7,404 nt of DNA, taken from the NCBI GenBank assembly GCA_913009515.1, contig CAJVYO010000085.1, positions 1 through 7,404 on the forward strand. The letters run 5' to 3'. The stretch comes from an uncultured Methylococcaceae bacterium (GTDB taxonomy: Bacteria; Pseudomonadota; Gammaproteobacteria; Methylococcales; Methylomonadaceae). Under the pieces are notes generated by a model. That model had not been told where the DNA came from, made no database searches, and saw nothing but the letters and a program-made list of their open reading frames with translations. Both the position numbers and the translations under genes were made by a program. Position 1 is the first letter of the stretch, and each line of letters starts with the position of its first letter. Positions 5,591 to 7,404 of the stretch are shown one piece after another.

Positions 5591-6673
5591 TTACAAAGAT
5601 ACATCTTTAATTAATGCTACTGCTCGATACGGTAAATCTGCTTGATAGCACAATGGAACGTGTTTTTCAGTCGCTAAACGCTGCAAATGTCTAATTGCCA
5701 CATCATTAGTATTTCTGAGTAAAATTATATCAGGCACACGACGTAATAGCACCCGTGTTGATTCACCAATACCAGGTTTAATGCGATTCTCATCACTGAT
5801 ATGATAAGCAGCTTTCATCTCTTTTATAAATTGTTCAGATTGCTGTTTTAAAAACACGTTATCAATGGTTTCCTGAACGATTTTAGGCTGCTGATGTACT
5901 AATTCAATCGCCTTTAAACTTTCTGCTACAAACCATTGTGATAAATCAGCTGCTGCAAATTCATCATAATACACACAACCATGAAAATCATCGTTGCCAA
6001 TATAATCGCTATTTAAAATTGAACGACTAATTAACCCTGATAAGGTCGCATTTAAAATAGACGAGGGAATTAAATAATCGTCACAACTTGCAGCCACTGC
6101 CGCAACCCCCGCTAAATCAACTAAAACATATAAGCCCGCATCAATATTTAAACGGTGTGTAAAATTATAAGCCTGAATACTTTGCGTTAATTCACGAGCA
6201 ATGACCCCCTTGCCCGTCCAACCATCAACAAATACAATTTCGCTATCTTGATGCTTATCTAAAATATAAGCTAACGCATTTTCATCTATACCACGATCAC
6301 GAATAATCGAAATCGAATAATGATGAACTTTACGCTGATAATAATCTGCTAGTGTATGCTTTAAAACCACACCTACTGGCGTGCCTGCCCGTGCCAATGA
6401 TACCAGTACAATATCACCTTGACGATTTGCAGCAATTTTTTCGGCAAGGCAACAAAAATCAGCCGCCATTTGTTGTTGATTATCCTGCATCGCCTGATGA
6501 AATAAATCCATATATTGCTGTGAAGGCAAGCTTTCACGGCTTAACATTTCACTGTAATGGCGATGTTCTTGTTGAATTTTGCGTTCTTTTTCTGCAACCG
6601 GCGTATCGGGTACATCAATCACTTTCAGTAAAAACTCAACATCTTGCGACGTGTAACTACCATGAAAACTCAT
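5591..6673 (-). CDS. StiP-family PRTase-PELOTA protein of the ter-associated biosynthetic module
   Basis: A 360-residue protein. Residues about 85-235 form a phosphoribosyltransferase-like domain: L-A-R-A-G-T-P-V-G (93-101), and the PRPP-loop equivalent VFVDGWTGKG (147-156), where a hydrophobic strand and Asp lead into the T-G-K-G loop. SGLISRSILN (212-221) is a further conserved block. Residues about 290-360 form a PELOTA-type RNA-binding domain with KPGIGESTRVLLRRVP (299-314). Databases often name this family 'cysteine protease StiP', although the fold predicts a PRTase. In ter clusters it travels with HAD phosphatases, ATP-grasp and aldolase-like enzymes predicted to make a nucleoside- or nucleotide-like compound. 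Its ATG overlaps the TGA of the upstream HAD gene by four bases (ATGA, 6673-6670), implying translational coupling. An AGG eight bases before the ATG also serves. TerB follows 19 bases later. The true reaction is unproven. Confidence 0.9.
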   Translation of the reverse strand: MSFHGSYTSQDVEFLLKVIDVPDTPVAEKERKIQQEHRHYSEMLSRESLPSQQYMDLFHQAMQDNQQQMAADFCCLAEKIAANRQGDIVLVSLARAGTPVGVVLKHTLADYYQRKVHHYSISIIRDRGIDENALAYILDKHQDSEIVFVDGWTGKGVIARELTQSIQAYNFTHRLNIDAGLYVLVDLAGVAAVAASCDDYLIPSSILNATLSGLISRSILNSDYIGNDDFHGCVYYDEFAAADLSQWFVAESLKAIELVHQQPKIVQETIDNVFLKQQSEQFIKEMKAAYHISDENRIKPGIGESTRVLLRRVPDIILLRNTNDVAIRHLQRLATEKHVPLCYQADLPYRAVALIKDVSL

Positions 6674-7404
6674 ATTAACTGCCTGTGTAATTGGCTATTT
6701 TGCGGGGTCATTACATAATCACATAAACCCATAAACGCGGCATCACTGAGACTATCCCCCATCCCCATGGTTAATATTTCCCCATAATGTTGTTTTAATG
6801 CCTGCATCTTATATGCTACCGCATGCTGTTTATTCACGCATAACGGTAAAATCGTCAGTGAATTACTGTTTAGATACACTTCAAAATCAGGATATTTTTT
6901 TAATAATGGCTGAACCATCTCCGTCAATATCCCCTGTAATGCCATAAAATTTGCCTGTTTATGACGTATTTCGACATAATAATCCAACGCCGATTCAGTG
7001 GTAATTCTCACCAATATATCCAAGTTTTGACGCTGTGCATAATCGCTAATCAATGCTTTTAACTCAATCATATCTACTCGCAAAGGGCTTAATTGTTGAG
7101 CCACTTGTTCCCGCCAATGCTTATCTTCCGCACCTGTATTATCTAAAATCGTGCCGCCATGATTTAAAATAGCACCGTCTACACAATCTACGCCTAATTT
7201 CACCCGTGAATAAGAAGCCATAGTGCGTGCGGTGGTCGGGATAATACGCCACTGTTTTGCCAAATCATTTAATAACTGCCGCTGTTTTGGTAAAAAATAT
7301 GAACTCGGCTCACCAGAGAGATTATAGCTGGCGGGGGTTGCCTGCTCTAAACAACTGCATTTACGAGCCGTTTGAAATACAGTATCGTCTAAATCAAGAA
7401 ACAG
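6670..7404 (-). CDS. HAD-superfamily phosphatase of the ter-associated module, partial (5' end beyond the window)
   Basis: The open frame continues without interruption to the right edge, giving 244 visible residues; only the first few residues of the protein are missing. Visible residues 4-8 are D-L-D-D-T, HAD motif I with nucleophile D4 and acid/base D6. Motif II falls around I-I-P-T-T (T57 or T58), a motif III Lys is near N-K-Q-H (about 192), and motif IV is G-M-G-D-S-L-S-D (214-221). A cap domain of roughly 90 residues (about 95-185) between motifs II and III is typical of Cof/sugar-phosphatase-like HADs. A TTG at 7263 could be read as a start but lies inside the domain after motif I, so it is not used. 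The gene ends in a TGA that overlaps the StiP-type ATG. In ter clusters such HADs are thought to dephosphorylate an intermediate made by the PRTase. The substrate is unknown. Confidence 0.9.
   Translation of the reverse strand: MFLDLDDTVFQTARKCSCLEQATPASYNLSGEPSSYFLPKQRQLLNDLAKQWRIIPTTARTMASYSRVKLGVDCVDGAILNHGGTILDNTGAEDKHWREQVAQQLSPLRVDMIELKALISDYAQRQNLDILVRITTESALDYYVEIRHKQANFMALQGILTEMVQPLLKKYPDFEVYLNSNSLTILPLCVNKQHAVAYKMQALKQHYGEILTMGMGDSLSDAAFMGLCDYVMTPQNSQLHRQLI

Noticed and set aside
6352..6678. Plus-strand open frame of 108 codons
   Set aside because: It lies entirely antisense to the N-terminal part of the StiP-type gene, whose domain motifs are intact on the minus strand.
7261..7263. 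TTG as the start codon of the HAD phosphatase
   Set aside because: The frame stays open to the window edge and the 47 codons upstream include HAD motif I (D-L-D-D-T), so the TTG is internal.

Overview
The window is AT-rich and resembles an accessory region of a Gammaproteobacterium. A methanotroph-like (Methylococcales) or similar AT-rich lineage is my guess from gene style and from the ter-type cluster. No rRNA or housekeeping marker fixes the taxonomy.

Layout: (1) At the left edge is a broken minus-strand piece of a GGDEF (diguanylate cyclase) gene. It still carries the GGEEF signature and is cut off at an in-frame stop. (2) A four-gene plus-strand operon follows at 306-4675. It encodes a WYL-domain transcription regulator, a 710-residue tandem AAA+ ATPase, a 125-residue conserved-looking protein of unknown function, and a complete calcineurin-like metallophosphoesterase. 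The same spaced dyad (ACGAC-N7-GTCG-Y-ATAA) lies upstream of both the regulator and the ATPase, and in each place it abuts a -10-like box. I infer that it is the operator through which the WYL protein controls itself and the rest of the operon. (3) The convergent gap at 4676-5118 holds a roughly 375-bp non-autonomous IS200/IS605-type element. It has no tnpA or tnpB but has both subterminal hairpins and an omega-RNA-like structured end. It sits inside an older 12-bp palindrome whose arms are still visible on either side. (4) A minus-strand ter-associated operon runs from the right edge back to 5119: a HAD phosphatase (5' end outside the window), a PRTase-PELOTA protein of the StiP family, and TerB.

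How the parts may work together: the WYL-AAA-unknown-phosphoesterase operon has the architecture of an inducible stress or defence cassette, with a ligand-sensing repressor, an ATP-driven remodeler and a metal-dependent phosphoesterase effector or repair enzyme. I do not recognise it as a named system. The ter module is a known type of stress-response and nucleotide-like biosynthesis cluster. The two operons converge on the mobile element, and together with the broken GGDEF gene this marks the locus as a rearranged accessory region. Functions beyond domain identity are inference.
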